7,793 nt of DNA from NCBI GenBank assembly GCA_031119515.1, contig JAVHXR010000115.1:1-7793 (forward strand). Direction: 5' to 3'. Origin of the DNA: Propionicimonas sp. (lineage in GTDB: Bacteria; Actinomycetota; Actinomycetes; Propionibacteriales; Propionibacteriaceae). The notes under the pieces were generated by a model, which was not told where the DNA came from, searched no databases, and was given only the letters and a program-made list of their open reading frames with translations. Position 1 is the first letter of the stretch; the number at the start of each line of letters is the position of its first letter. Position numbers and translations under genes: made by a program. Below, in pieces: positions 1 to 5,944 of this stretch.

Positions 1-5
1 CCCCG

Positions 6-509
6 GTGGCGGTCGCCCCGCCCGAGCCGGTGGTGATCCACAAGCGCACCAACGACAAGTTCCTCGGGTCGCTCGGCCTGTTCCTGCTGCGGCTGGTGGT
101 GGCCGCCATCTTCACCGTCCGTGGCATCCACATGCTCAGCAACCTGGTCGAGACCCAGGAGCAGTTCGCCCAGACGATCATCCCCTACCCGCAGGTGATG
201 GCGATCGTGACCGGGATCGCGGCGCTGCTCATCGCGCTCGCTCTCGTCCTCGGCCTGCTCACCCGGGTGGCAGGGCTGGGCGTGCTGCTGATCGCCGGCG
301 GTGCCCTGGCCTTCGTCCTGTGGGGACCGTGGAACGTCTTCCTGACGCCGGTGCCCGGCCAGACCGGAGCCTTCCTCGGCGAGTTCGAGCTGCTGCTGGC
401 CGCCGTCGGCCTGCTGTTCCTGCTCGTCGGTGGCGGCGGCTGGAGCCTCGACCGGAGCTTCCGGTCGGCCCGTGCCAAGGACAAGGCCGAGCGCCAGCTG
501 GCAGGCTAG
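6..509 (+). CDS. DoxX family integral membrane protein (possibly 5'-partial)
   Basis: A 167-residue membrane protein of the DoxX type. Four hydrophobic segments are visible at about residues 20-40, 62-86, 88-107 and 126-142, with a charged C-terminal tail rich in Arg and Lys (about 149-164). An early 'LRLVVAAIFTVRGIHML' helix followed by a hydrophilic loop and a Gly/Leu-rich helix pair is the usual DoxX layout. DoxX proteins are small inner-membrane proteins; some take part in thiol or redox stress complexes, but most have no assigned reaction, and none can be assigned here. The GTG at 6 is the first start in the window. The frame is open to the window edge and no ribosome-binding site can be seen, so the true start may lie upstream. 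A separate leaderless promoter serves the next gene, so no operon link is needed. Confidence 0.8.
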   Translation: MAVAPPEPVVIHKRTNDKFLGSLGLFLLRLVVAAIFTVRGIHMLSNLVETQEQFAQTIIPYPQVMAIVTGIAALLIALALVLGLLTRVAGLGVLLIAGGALAFVLWGPWNVFLTPVPGQTGAFLGEFELLLAAVGLLFLLVGGGGWSLDRSFRSARAKDKAERQLAG

Positions 510-525
510 CTGCACTCACCGCGGA

Positions 526-570
526 CGCTGGCGCGTCCCGCCAGGTCCCCCGGTCCGCTGGCGCGTCCCG
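526..570. repeat. 15-bp direct repeat, two copies 30 bp apart
   Basis: The 15-mer CGCTGGCGCGTCCCG occurs at 526-540 and again, identical, at 556-570, a period of exactly 30 bases. It lies in the short gap between the DoxX gene and the lipoprotein peptidase gene, upstream of the latter's promoter. It could be a small tandem duplication or a paired protein-binding site. Nothing in the sequence decides between these. Confidence 0.7.
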
Positions 571-598
571 GGTCGAGACGGCACCCCTCGCCCGGCTG

Positions 599-614
599 AC
601 GCCGGGCTCGGCGT
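599..614. promoter_or_regulatory. Inverted repeat at the -35 position of the lipoprotein promoter
   Basis: ACGCCG-GGCT-CGGCGT is a perfect 6-bp inverted repeat. Its left arm sits 17 bases upstream of the proposed -10 hexamer at 622-627, where a -35 element would be. It could be a repressor or activator site, or a weak hairpin ending transcription from the DoxX gene. There is no T-run after it, so a classical terminator is unlikely. Confidence 0.3.
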
Positions 615-621
615 GGCCGTC

Positions 622-634
622 TACGCTTGCAGAC
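622..634 (+). promoter_or_regulatory. Leaderless promoter of the lipoprotein peptidase gene
   Basis: TACGCT (622-627) fits the actinobacterial -10 pattern TAnnnT. The seven bases after it run directly into the GTG start at 635, and there is no Shine-Dalgarno sequence. This geometry places the transcription start on or within a base or so of the start codon, as expected for a leaderless mRNA. The block is very similar to the one before the thioredoxin gene at 7052-7067. Confidence 0.55.
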
Positions 635-2215
635 GTGAAGAACCGGATGCCGCGCCTGCTGGCTGGAAGCCTCGCGCTCGTCCTCGCTGTCACAGGGTGC
701 ACCTTCCCGGTGATCACCCCCGCGCCCGGCGTGACGGAGGAGCCGGTCGAGGTCGGCGGCGTCGAGGTGTCCTCGCAGCCCGGCCCGGCAGTGGACCGGC
801 CCACCCTCCCGGAGCCGAACGTCAACCCCGAAGGGTTCGCGGCCGCCCCTGCCGGCGACGGGCTGTCGGGATACCTCTCCCAGGACCTGGCCTGGGCCGG
901 TTGCTCGGCCGACCTGGAGTGCGCCGAGATCCTGGTGCCGCTGGACTACGCCGATCCGGCGGCGCAGGCGATCACGCTCTCGCTGGCCCGCCGCCCCGCG
1001 ACAGCGCAGCCGCGGCTCGGCACCCTCTTCGTGAACCCCGGCGGCCCGGGCGCCGCCGGCACCGGGCTGGCCGCGGCGTTCGCCAGGGAGGGGCTGGAGC
1101 AGTACGACATCGTCGGCTGGGATCCTCGGGGCACCGGCAACTCGACCCCGGTCCGCTGCTACGGCGCGGCGTCCACCGACGAGCTCGAAGCGCTGGACAT
1201 GTCCCCGGACGACAGCGCCGAACGGGCGGCGCTGGTGAAGGGCACCTACGACTTCGCCAGGTCGTGCTGGGAGAACAGCGGCCGGCTGCTCGAGCACATC
1301 TCCACCATCGAGACGGTCCGGGACCTCGACCTGATGCGACAGCTCGCCGGCGACCAGAAGCTGAACTACTTCGGGTACTCCTACGGCACCGAGATCGGTG
1401 CGACCTACGCCGAGTTGTTCCCGTTCAACACCGGTCGACTCGTCCTGGACGCCGCCGTCAACATCACCGACTCAGACGAGGTGATCCAGGCGATGGGGTT
1501 CGACCTCGCGCTGGGCAACTTCGCAACCTGGTGCGTGGAGAACTCCTGCGGCCTCGGCGGCACCGCCGACGAGGTGCTGGCCAGCATCACCGGCCTGTTC
1601 GACGACCTGGACGCCGCACCGCTCGACGTGAAGGGGCGCAGGCTCACCCAGTCGCTGGCCGTCGAGGGGGTCGCGCAGCTGCTCTACGGCGGCAAGGAGG
1701 CGTGGCCGGCGATCGCGGCGTACGTCGGCTGGGCGCGGCAGGGCAGCGGGGAGGCGCTGCTGTGGGCTGCCGACCAGCTGAATGCCCGCGACGAGCGGGG
1801 GGACTACTCGGCGATGTTCTACGCCTTCCCCGCGATCAGCTGTCTCGACACCGCCGACGAGGGCGTGGTGGACGCCGACCTGACCTGGTCGGAGGACCAG
1901 TCCAAGGCGCCGATCTTCGGCCGCTACTTCGGGCCGCAGTACACCTGCGCGCTGTGGCCGGTCCGTCCGGCACCGGACCTCGACCTGCGGGGCGCGGGCG
2001 CCGAGCCGATCCTTGTGATCGGCGGCACCGGCGACAACGCCACCCCGTACCAGCAGGCGGTCACCATGGCCGACCAGCTGGAGTCCGGGGTGCTGCTGAC
2101 CTACCAGGGTGAGGGACACGGCAGCTACGGCAGCAAGTCCGACTGCGTGAACAGCGTGGTGATCGCCTACCTGGTCAACGCGACGCTGCCCACCGACGGC
2201 TTCACCTGCACCTGA
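635..2215 (+). CDS. Secreted lipoprotein alpha/beta-hydrolase, tripeptidyl-aminopeptidase (TAP) type
   Basis: A 526-residue exported peptidase-like hydrolase. The N terminus is a lipoprotein signal: basic residues K2, R4 and R7, a hydrophobic core, then a V-T-G-C lipobox with lipidated Cys at 22, followed by a Pro/Glu/Val-rich linker to about residue 75. The hydrolase fold shows the oxyanion-loop motif NPGGPG (134-139), the WDPRGTGNS loop (162-170), the nucleophile elbow GYSYG with Ser249, and in the C-terminal TAP-like domain Asp467 (GGTGDNATP) and His495 (GEGHGSYG). The triad is therefore complete. Family members (Streptomyces Tap/SlpD/SlpE and mycobacterial relatives) cleave short N-terminal peptides outside the cell; the substrate here is unknown. 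The open frame extends back to 320, but that part overlaps the DoxX gene and has no protein-like character. GTG 635 gives the signal peptide and fits the leaderless promoter; ATG 647 is the alternative. Confidence 0.9.
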   Translation: MKNRMPRLLAGSLALVLAVTGCTFPVITPAPGVTEEPVEVGGVEVSSQPGPAVDRPTLPEPNVNPEGFAAAPAGDGLSGYLSQDLAWAGCSADLECAEILVPLDYADPAAQAITLSLARRPATAQPRLGTLFVNPGGPGAAGTGLAAAFAREGLEQYDIVGWDPRGTGNSTPVRCYGAASTDELEALDMSPDDSAERAALVKGTYDFARSCWENSGRLLEHISTIETVRDLDLMRQLAGDQKLNYFGYSYGTEIGATYAELFPFNTGRLVLDAAVNITDSDEVIQAMGFDLALGNFATWCVENSCGLGGTADEVLASITGLFDDLDAAPLDVKGRRLTQSLAVEGVAQLLYGGKEAWPAIAAYVGWARQGSGEALLWAADQLNARDERGDYSAMFYAFPAISCLDTADEGVVDADLTWSEDQSKAPIFGRYFGPQYTCALWPVRPAPDLDLRGAGAEPILVIGGTGDNATPYQQAVTMADQLESGVLLTYQGEGHGSYGSKSDCVNSVVIAYLVNATLPTDGFTCT

Positions 2216-2241
2216 GCACCCAGGCGCCGGATCGTCGCGGC

Positions 2242-2262
2242 GTCGGGACGGTCCCGTCCGAC
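2242..2262 (+). terminator. Possible hairpin terminator after the peptidase gene
   Basis: GTCG (2242-2245) pairs with CGAC (2259-2262) and GACG (2247-2250) with CGTC (2255-2258), leaving one bulged G and the loop GTCC. This gives an eight-pair GC-rich stem 27 bases after the stop codon. No T-run follows, so it may be only an mRNA 3'-end hairpin or a chance GC structure. Confidence 0.3.
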
Positions 2263-2298
2263 CGGCGCGTCCGGCCACCGGTGCCGCGGCGCCGTCGG

Positions 2299-2329
2299 TT
2301 CGGACGTTCGGGGGAGGTACCCCTATAGT
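2299..2329 (+). promoter_or_regulatory. Promoter of tRNA-Thr
   Basis: TATAGT at 2324-2329 is a near-consensus -10 hexamer and stands out in this GC-rich sequence. A weak TTCGGA at 2299-2304 could serve as -35 with a long 19-base spacer. Transcription would begin near 2336, about 22 bases before the mature tRNA 5' end. Confidence 0.55.
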
Positions 2330-2336
2330 TGTGCTC

Positions 2337-2356
2337 CGGTCCGGTTCACCGGACCG
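2337..2356 (+). repeat. Perfect hairpin filling the tRNA 5' leader
   Basis: CGGTCCGG-TTCA-CCGGACCG is an 8-bp perfect stem with a four-base loop. It begins at the predicted transcription start and ends one base before tRNA position 1, so the whole 5' leader of the precursor would be one hairpin next to the RNase P cleavage site. Confidence 0.6.
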
Positions 2357-2357
2357 C

Positions 2358-2433
2358 GCCGCCTTAGCTCAGTAGGCAGAGCGGCTCACTCGTAATGAGC
2401 AGGTCAAGGGTTCGACTCCCTTAGGCGGCTCCA
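2358..2433 (+). tRNA. tRNA-Thr (anticodon CGU)
   Basis: A complete 76-base tRNA cloverleaf. The acceptor stem GCCGCCT (2358-2364) pairs fully with AGGCGGC (2423-2429). The D arm is GCTC/GAGC around AGTAGGCA. The anticodon stem GCTCA/TGAGC (2384-2388, 2396-2400) holds the loop CTCGTAA with anticodon CGT at 2391-2393, reading the ACG threonine codon. The variable region is AGGTC, and the T arm is AAGGG/CCCTT with loop TTCGACT. The discriminator is T2430 and CCA is encoded at 2431-2433. No intron is present. No integrase gene or partial tRNA repeat is visible, so there is no sign it serves as an attachment site in this window. Confidence 0.97.
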
Positions 2434-2472
2434 TCCTTGCCCGTGGGCGGGGTGGGGGACGAAGCTTGGCGC

Positions 2473-2781
2473 GTGGCGCACTGGATCTACTTCATCCACC
2501 CCCCGCGCGCCGACTTCGTCGCGACGATCACCCCCGACGAGGCCGCGGTGATGGCCGGGGCGCACTCCGACTACCTCGGCAGCCTGCTGGAGTCCGGCCG
2601 GCTGTTGTTGGCCGGGCCGACCACAGGAGGCGCCCTCGACGACGGCATCGCCATCTTCGAGGCGGAGGACGAGGACGACGCGCGCCGCGTGATGGCCGCC
2701 GATCCCGCTGTCACCGCGGGGCTGATGACCGGCGAGCTCCGCCGGATCCGGCTCGGCTTCGTACGAGGCGGTCTCGGCTAG
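2473..2781 (+). CDS. YCII-related (YciI-like) domain protein
   Basis: A 102-residue cytoplasmic protein consisting of a single YCII domain, a dimeric alpha-beta fold of the ferredoxin-like type. Visible family features are the opening beta strand HWIYFIHPPR, a helix with the conserved His31 (GAHSDYL), the LLLAGP strand (45-49) followed by a Gly-rich turn, the strand GIAIFEAED, and the helix with DP (77-78) before the last strand. YCII proteins are small putative enzymes or binding proteins, mostly without known substrate. GTG 2473 is chosen because the domain begins immediately after it; GTG 2452, GTG 2443 and TTG 2437 are in frame upstream but would add a non-conserved extension. It starts 39 bases after the tRNA CCA with no visible terminator or clear promoter between, so read-through from the tRNA promoter is possible. 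Confidence 0.75.
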   Translation: MAHWIYFIHPPRADFVATITPDEAAVMAGAHSDYLGSLLESGRLLLAGPTTGGALDDGIAIFEAEDEDDARRVMAADPAVTAGLMTGELRRIRLGFVRGGLG

Positions 2782-2800
2782 CGGGCCGGGGGCGGGGACA

Positions 2801-2826
2801 GCCGTCCGGCGGGCTCGGGCGACGGC
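2801..2826. terminator. Possible bidirectional terminator between convergent genes
   Basis: GCCGTC (2801-2806) and GACGGC (2821-2826) form a 6-bp inverted repeat with a 14-base GC-rich loop. It sits between the YCII gene (+ strand) and the end of the lipid operon (- strand), where a shared terminator is expected. No T-runs flank it. A second short hairpin, GCCGG-CGG-CCGGC, lies at 2866-2878 just before the - strand stop codon. Confidence 0.3.
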
Positions 2827-2882
2827 CGAGGTGTGCCACGCCGGTGGGAACGAACCCCGCGGTGTGCCGGCGGCCGGCAGGG

Positions 2883-3677
2883 TCAGGCCGCCACGCCGCG
2901 CCTGCGGAGGGCGTCCTCGACGATGGTGAGGCCGTCCATCCCCGGGAGCTTGGCGATGTTGGCGTCGATCCGGCGGATCTCGGCCAGACCCTCCTCGGAG
3001 CCGAACAGATGGGACATCACGTGCTTGACGTCCTCGGGCTCGGAGATCGAGGTGCCGACCGGCTCCCAGGCCTTGGTCAGGGCCAGCTTCGTCAGCCGGC
3101 GGGCGAGCCCGCTCTTCTCCAGCCGCTTGCGGGCCTGGCTGGCGTAGAACGCGACGTGCCGGGTCTCCTGCTGGGCGATCCGCTGCAGCAGCGGCGACAG
3201 CGCAGGGTGCCGCTCGAGCGCTGCGAGCCGGCGGTAGGCGGCGACCGCGCTCCACTCGTTGGCCGCTCCCCAGCTCATGTGGACGGCGATGTAGTCCTCG
3301 CCGACGATGTTGCCGAGGATCGACTGGCGCAGCGGGGCGAGCTTGTCGCGCCACTCCAGTTTCAGGCGGCTCGCCTTCAGGGCGTCGTAGTCGACGGTGA
3401 TGCCGTGCCGGCCGAGGACGTCGGCCAGCGCCTCGCCGTGCCAGTACTCCTCCCGGTTCCACATCGTCATGAAGGCATTGACGTCGCGCTCCTTGTGGGA
3501 AGGCGTCACCAGCAGGTCCCGCAGGTAGCACACCGTGTGGTACTCGACATTGCACATGTAGCGCAGGGTGCGCAGCGTGACCTCGGGCAGCGGGTCGGCG
3601 TCGAACGCGTCGAAGTCGAGGTCCTGCCAGGTGACCTCCGTCGAGGTCTCCGCGTACTGGTCGATGTCGAACGCCAT
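2883..3677 (-). CDS. Ferritin-like diiron protein with intact metal ligands (acyl-ACP desaturase-related)
   Basis: A 264-residue four-helix-bundle protein with a full carboxylate-bridged diiron set: E45 on helix 1 (NVEYH), the ExxH pair E77/H80 on helix 2 (WNREEYWHG), E141 on helix 3 (NEW), and E171/H174 on helix 4 (QETRHVAFY). The WxxEExxHGxxL helix resembles the WTAEENRHG helix of soluble acyl-ACP desaturases, and the E / ExxH / E / ExxH order is also that of aldehyde-deformylating oxygenase. A diiron oxidase, desaturase or oxygenase acting on an acyl chain is therefore likely; the substrate is unknown. No signal peptide or membrane segment is seen. The ATG at 3677 has AAGGAG five bases upstream (3683-3688). 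It is the last gene of a three-gene operon, 23 bases after the reductase-HAD fusion, and a clear paralogue of the first gene (shared LVTPxH, IAVH, EW and AFY blocks). Confidence 0.85.
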   Translation of the reverse strand: MAFDIDQYAETSTEVTWQDLDFDAFDADPLPEVTLRTLRYMCNVEYHTVCYLRDLLVTPSHKERDVNAFMTMWNREEYWHGEALADVLGRHGITVDYDALKASRLKLEWRDKLAPLRQSILGNIVGEDYIAVHMSWGAANEWSAVAAYRRLAALERHPALSPLLQRIAQQETRHVAFYASQARKRLEKSGLARRLTKLALTKAWEPVGTSISEPEDVKHVMSHLFGSEEGLAEIRRIDANIAKLPGMDGLTIVEDALRRRGVAA

Positions 3678-3700
3678 CGGCTCTCCTTCGTCTCAGCCCG

Positions 3701-5944
3701 TCACTGCGGTCCGGGCCGCGCACCGTGGTCGGCGGTGCGCTTCCACACCGCCACCTCCCAGCGCCGCTCCCTCGCCACCTTGAACAGTCGCTGGTCGGGG
3801 TTGACCGCGACCGGGTTGCCGAGCAACTGCAGCCAGGAGGTGTCGGCCTGGCTGTCGCCATAACCATAGGACTTGTCCAGGTCGAAGCCATGGGCGTCCG
3901 CGTAGCTGCGCAGCCAGGCCGCGCGCGCCTCGCCGACGATCGGGGGCGAGGCGAGGTAGCCGGTGAGCACCCCGTCCCTGGCGTGCAGGCCGCTGGCCAC
4001 CACCTCGTCGAAGTACGGCGCCGCGACGTCGGCGAGGATGTCGACGCCACCGGTCACAAGGACGGTGTGGTGTCCCGCGGAGCGGTGGGCGGCGACCCGG
4101 TCCAGCGCGTCGGAGAGCAGGTGCTCGCGCAACCGGCGGCCCACCCGCCCGCTGGCGTAGCGCTGCACGTCCTCGACCCGCATCCCCTTGTGCAGCCGCA
4201 GGAAGCTGCGGATGAACTCGCTGCGGTCCCGGCGCTCCGCGGCCAGGTACCGCGGCAGCAGGGCCAGGATCTTGGTGACCTCCCGCGGGACGGCGGTCGC
4301 GTCCCGTTCCGCGTTGCGCAGCCAGAGGTACTGCTGCACCAGGTTCGCGTGCAGCACCGTCCCCTCCATGTCGAAGATCGCCACCACCCCCGGCTCCTCG
4401 GCCAGCGGGCGCCGGGCCGGCTCGCCGCGCCCGCCACGGGCCGAGAACGCGCGTGTCATGGTGGTGATGGCGGGCAGGTGGACGTCCTGGAGGTAGCGCC
4501 GCCAGTCGATGGCTGCGACGTCGAAGCCGGCGTCGTCGTCGGGACCGTCGGCGGTCGCCGCGTGGAGGGCGCGGGCCTGGGTGTCGTCGAAGACCACCTC
4601 CGACTGGACGTAGGCCCGGTACAGCTCCGAGAACTTCCGCAGCAGCCCGAGGTCCCGGCCGGCGGCGTCCAGCTTGCCCAGCCACTCCCTGGTGCGCTCC
4701 CCGGCCGGCAGCTTCGACACCACCTGGGCGGCGAGCCTTGCCCCGGTCTCCTTGCGCTTCATCGAGGCCTCGAACCGGACGCCTCCCGGGAACTGCCAGG
4801 GCTGCAGCCGGGTCGGCCCGTTCGCCCCGGGGATCGGGTGCTCGATGAAGTACGCCCGGATGCTGTCGTACATCTGGTGGAAGGGCAGCGGGTTGGTGGC
4901 GCCGGAGCCGATGTGGAAGTAGCGGGCGCGGTCGCGCGGGGCGGCCGTCGCGGCCGCGGCGAGGACGGCGTTCACCACGAAGTCGACCGGGACGACGTCC
5001 AGGACACTGTCGGGGAGCCCGGGGAACTCGGGCAGCTGCCCGCGGCCGTAGGCCATGATCAGCGGGTCGGCGACCTTGAACCCGTCGATCCAGCCCGGGT
5101 ACGGGTGGCGCAGCGCACTCTCGATGATGGACGGGCGCACGATGCTCAGCCGGTGCCCCCCGCCCAGCCACAGCTCCTCCGCCAGCCGCTCGGCCAGCGC
5201 CTTGGTGAGGGTGTAGGCGTCGGTCCAGCCCAGGCTCTGGGCCCGGGCGCGGCCGTGCTCCACGAGCTGGTCGTCGACCCAGGCGCGGCGGGCCGCCTCC
5301 GTCGCCTCCGCCACTGCCTGCGGGCCCACCTTGCCGACCGCCTGCTGCGCCTCCCTCAGGAACTGGCGCAACTGGGCAGGCCGGCGCGAGGCCTCGTCCA
5401 CCCGGTCGCGGGCGGTCAGGGCGGCGCGCTCCTCGGCCCGCCAGTCGACGTCGTGGTCGACCGGTCCCTCGGTCACCAGTCCCTTGCGGGCCCCGTTGAC
5501 GTAGGCGGTGGAGACGTGGACGACGTGCGGGTCGGCCCCGGCGTCGAGCAGCGCCTGGTACAGCCCGGCGACTCCGGAGACGTTGGTGCCGAAGGCCTTG
5601 TCGATCGGGTCGTCGAAGTTCACCGAGGACGCAGAGTGCAGCACCAGGTCGAGCTTCTCCGGCTCGGGACCGAGGTCGCCCAGCGCACCCTCGACCACCC
5701 GCACCCGCTCGGCGACGATCCGGCGCACCTCGTCCTCGCCGACCGCCTCGGTCCAGGGTGCGAACACCGCCTTGCGCAGCAGGGAGTCCAGCCGCCGGGC
5801 GGCCGGGATGGTCCCCCGTGGCCGGATCAGGACGGTGATCGTCGTGCCGGGGTGGCTGGTGAGCAGCCGCTCCAGGATCGCCTGGCCGACGAAGCCGGTG
5901 GCTCCGGTGAGCAGGACGCGGGCGTCGCCGAGGTCGATGCTCAC
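3701..5944 (-). CDS. Fatty-acyl-reductase-like SDR fused to a HAD-IB phosphatase-like domain
   Basis: A 747-residue two-domain protein. Residues 8 to about 370 form an extended SDR of the fatty-acyl-CoA reductase / thioester reductase type (NAD_binding_4). Features are the nucleotide-binding loop TGATGFVG (13-20), VSTAYVNG (144-151), the catalytic pair Y244/K248 (YTLTK), RPSII (270-274), and HIGSG with NPLPF (344-355). A charged Ala/Arg/Gln-rich helical stretch separates STAYVNG from the YxxxK motif. Residues about 518-735 form a HAD-IB domain: nucleophile D525 in DMEGT, T631 of motif II (VLVTGG), and GDSQAD with D697/D701. Two usual catalytic residues differ: Glu527 replaces the second Asp of DxDGT, and Arg674 replaces the motif III Lys. 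The likely role is NADPH-dependent reduction of an activated acyl group to aldehyde or alcohol; the HAD role is unclear. GTG 5944 is chosen because it overlaps the upstream stop as GTGA and has GGGGAG eight bases ahead. Confidence 0.85.
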   Translation of the reverse strand: MSIDLGDARVLLTGATGFVGQAILERLLTSHPGTTITVLIRPRGTIPAARRLDSLLRKAVFAPWTEAVGEDEVRRIVAERVRVVEGALGDLGPEPEKLDLVLHSASSVNFDDPIDKAFGTNVSGVAGLYQALLDAGADPHVVHVSTAYVNGARKGLVTEGPVDHDVDWRAEERAALTARDRVDEASRRPAQLRQFLREAQQAVGKVGPQAVAEATEAARRAWVDDQLVEHGRARAQSLGWTDAYTLTKALAERLAEELWLGGGHRLSIVRPSIIESALRHPYPGWIDGFKVADPLIMAYGRGQLPEFPGLPDSVLDVVPVDFVVNAVLAAAATAAPRDRARYFHIGSGATNPLPFHQMYDSIRAYFIEHPIPGANGPTRLQPWQFPGGVRFEASMKRKETGARLAAQVVSKLPAGERTREWLGKLDAAGRDLGLLRKFSELYRAYVQSEVVFDDTQARALHAATADGPDDDAGFDVAAIDWRRYLQDVHLPAITTMTRAFSARGGRGEPARRPLAEEPGVVAIFDMEGTVLHANLVQQYLWLRNAERDATAVPREVTKILALLPRYLAAERRDRSEFIRSFLRLHKGMRVEDVQRYASGRVGRRLREHLLSDALDRVAAHRSAGHHTVLVTGGVDILADVAAPYFDEVVASGLHARDGVLTGYLASPPIVGEARAAWLRSYADAHGFDLDKSYGYGDSQADTSWLQLLGNPVAVNPDQRLFKVARERRWEVAVWKRTADHGARPGPQ

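Noticed and set aside
320..634. In-frame 5' extension of the peptidase gene back to 320
   Set aside because: It overlaps the DoxX gene, reads as Arg/Pro-rich shadow sequence, and would bury the lipoprotein signal peptide inside the protein.
2358..2433. tRNA-Thr as an integration site of a mobile element
   Set aside because: No integrase, no repeated tRNA 3' end and no change in base composition are visible on either side.
2404..4050. A long - strand open frame covering the tRNA, YCII gene and intact ferritin-like gene
   Set aside because: Its Arg/Ala/Pro-rich product has no motif, and it runs through a tRNA and two well-supported genes.
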